A stretch of DNA of 64,000 bases, from the NCBI GenBank assembly GCA_011947345.1, contig JAAVTG010000653.1, positions 24,625-88,624 of the forward strand. Direction: 5' to 3'. Below, one piece after another: positions 62,905-64,000 of the stretch (its first letter is position 1; every line of letters begins with the position of its first letter). Made by a program: the position numbers and the translations under genes. The notes under the pieces were generated by a model. The model saw only the letters and a list, made by a program, of their open reading frames with translations. It had not been told where the DNA came from and did no database searches. The stretch comes from Phytophthora quininea. Its lineage: Eukaryota > Oomycota > Peronosporomycetes > Peronosporales > Peronosporaceae.

Positions 62905-63129
62905 GATGTAGTAGCTTGCCACTGCGAACTAGAGCCTAGCTTGGACAAATGGCACTTGGCAATTTTCATGTGTTTTATAGAAACATTTATACGCCTGTAT
63001 GTTTTAGATTGCACTACTTAGTAATTCGTGTAAAAAGCTAAATCATCCCGCCGGAGCGTAGCGGAGGCGGGCGGTCCACAGCTGCATCCAACCATAACCC
63101 ACCGCCGCGTAGCGGCGGCGCTCGGCTAG
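62905..63129 (+). repeat. Helitron 3'-terminal repeat (inverted partner of 60880-61104)
   Basis: Carries the GC palindrome near 63045-63070 and the terminal hairpin and CTAG. It matches the left fragment over its whole 225 bases in opposite orientation, with scattered differences and small indels. Confidence 0.75.
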
Positions 63130-64000
63130 TCTTAGACAACTACAGAGACTTGCTGTCTGTCCGTTTGTCTGTCGGTCGGTCGGTCCGTCGCCGAGTTTCG
63201 ATGGACAAGATCCGGCGCTGCCATTGGCTGCCGAGCGCCAGCGACGGCGGCGCCCATGAAAGAGTTTCGGCCAATCGCTGCCGAGCGGAGCGAAGGCGCC
63301 CGAGAAGTGGACCACACAATTCGTACTTTACTGGAATAGTAGGGTGGTCCACACCAATAGTGGTGGTCCACACCAAACGTACTTAATGAAGAGGTCGATA
63401 GTAGTCCCCCTCCTCCTCCCCTCAATCAAAACCAAACGCGATGGAGCGTGGGAACGTTACCTGCGCTCGCTACCCGAATTGACGCGTGCGCCGCTCGACC
63501 TCGACGGCGGCAACCAGTGCCTCCGCTGCGTTTGCTGCGAGGAGCTCCTCGAGTGGGATGCCTTCGAGAGGCCACGCGCCAGGAGCGCATCGCGGCGGTG
63601 TCGGGCGTGCGACGGCCAGCGCCGCTTCTGGCACAGCACCGCCGCCGAGCAGCCGCTGCGCGGTTGGACCGGCGGCAGGAGACCATGGCCCTGGTGGCGG
63701 TCACCATCGGCCCACCGCCGCCGCCGCCACTACCACCTCGCGAAGCTCGCCACCGTCGTCGACGCCGCCGAGTCCGCCAGCGACAGACCGCGCGTCGCCG
63801 TCGCTACCATCAGGCGTAGCCTATTGGCTGTAAATAACCAACATCAATACACCCATTTTCAATTGGGTTAAATTTGTGTCATATTGTGATTGATCCAAAA
63901 ACAGTGGTAGAACGGCAACAGCGTAAAGTTCGGATAGGACCGTGATGACGATCGTGGTCGTGGTCGTTCCAGGTGATAGTCGTCCGTTGGCCGGCCCGTG
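63130..64000 (+). mobile_element. Second Helitron copy, head to tail, cut by the window edge
   Basis: It begins TCTTAGACAAC directly after CTAG of the first element and repeats the first ~870 bases of it at roughly 90-95 per cent identity by eye, with small indels. One of them destroys the zinc-ribbon frame. The 3' end lies outside the window. The junction without any intervening base suggests a tandem product of rolling-circle replication. Confidence 0.7.

Larger units (their letters stand above)
61105..63129 (+). mobile_element. Helitron, internally deleted (about 2.0 kb)
   Basis: It starts TC after an A (61104/61105) and ends with a 17-base hairpin (63102-63118), seven bases and CTAG at 63126-63129, followed by T: the canonical Helitron boundaries. 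Inside are a short zinc-ribbon frame and the C-terminal part of a PIF1-type helicase in several frames. The Rep (HUH nuclease) region is absent, so it cannot move on its own. The first ~880 bases recur at 63130 onward, and the last 225 recur inverted at its left edge. Confidence 0.75.

Noticed and set aside
60880..63129. A classical terminal-inverted-repeat transposon with 225-bp ends
   Set aside because: The repeat ends carry Helitron hairpin plus CTAG, the inside encodes a PIF1-type helicase in Helitron orientation, and no target duplication is seen; kept only as the less likely reading.
1..64000. tRNA or rRNA genes
   Set aside because: No convincing cloverleaf or rRNA core sequence was seen by eye; occasional GTTCGA matches lie inside coding regions. 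A tRNA scan would settle it.

Overview
The window looks like nuclear DNA of an oomycete, most probably a Phytophthora. The reasons are the mixture of candidate RxLR-type secreted effectors with tandem WY/LWY units, an expanded ankyrin-like family with 'WLHxxRxEGCT' repeats, a tandem cluster of SWEET sugar transporters, a Helitron whose 3' end has the hairpin plus CTAG, matches to the oomycete Inr/FPR start site (TCAYTTYC followed by CAWTTT), and GC-rich third positions in mostly intronless genes. This assignment rests on recall of gene families; no database was searched.

Layout. 0-8 kb: a decayed ankyrin/tandem-kinase gene, a sphingoid-base/diacylglycerol-type lipid kinase, a GH17 glucanase pseudogene and an LWY-effector relic. 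8.5-19 kb: a head-to-head pair of ankyrin genes, then ankyrin pseudogenes, a candidate RxLR gene with a stop at its dEER motif, and a 610-bp MITE inserted in one ankyrin pseudogene. 19-38 kb: seven SWEET transporters on the minus strand, a secreted acidic repeat protein and five 28-residue-repeat ankyrin genes. 38-47 kb: a purple acid phosphatase, a degenerate oomycete hypothetical gene, an ankyrin pseudogene and a 1,089-residue ankyrin protein with nearly identical 198-bp internal repeats. 47-61 kb: ankyrin relics, two paralogous RxLR/LWY effectors (one frameshifted, one intact), a glycosylated membrane protein and an oxidoreductase-like/protein kinase fusion. 61-64 kb: Helitrons, one fragment inverted and two elements head to tail with no base between them.

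Two themes run through the window. First, host-interaction and nutrient genes (effectors, secreted acidic protein, phosphatase, glucanase, sugar transporters) sit among repeat-rich, fast-duplicating ankyrin genes and transposons, the usual picture of a gene-sparse oomycete region. Second, at least 13 otherwise healthy genes or gene parts are broken by the apparent loss of one base in a homopolymer run of exactly four. I read most of these as assembly errors. They are distinct from clearly decayed loci that carry several different lesions. Starts given here are ATG codons; longer open frames that begin at TTG, CTG or GTG were not used.
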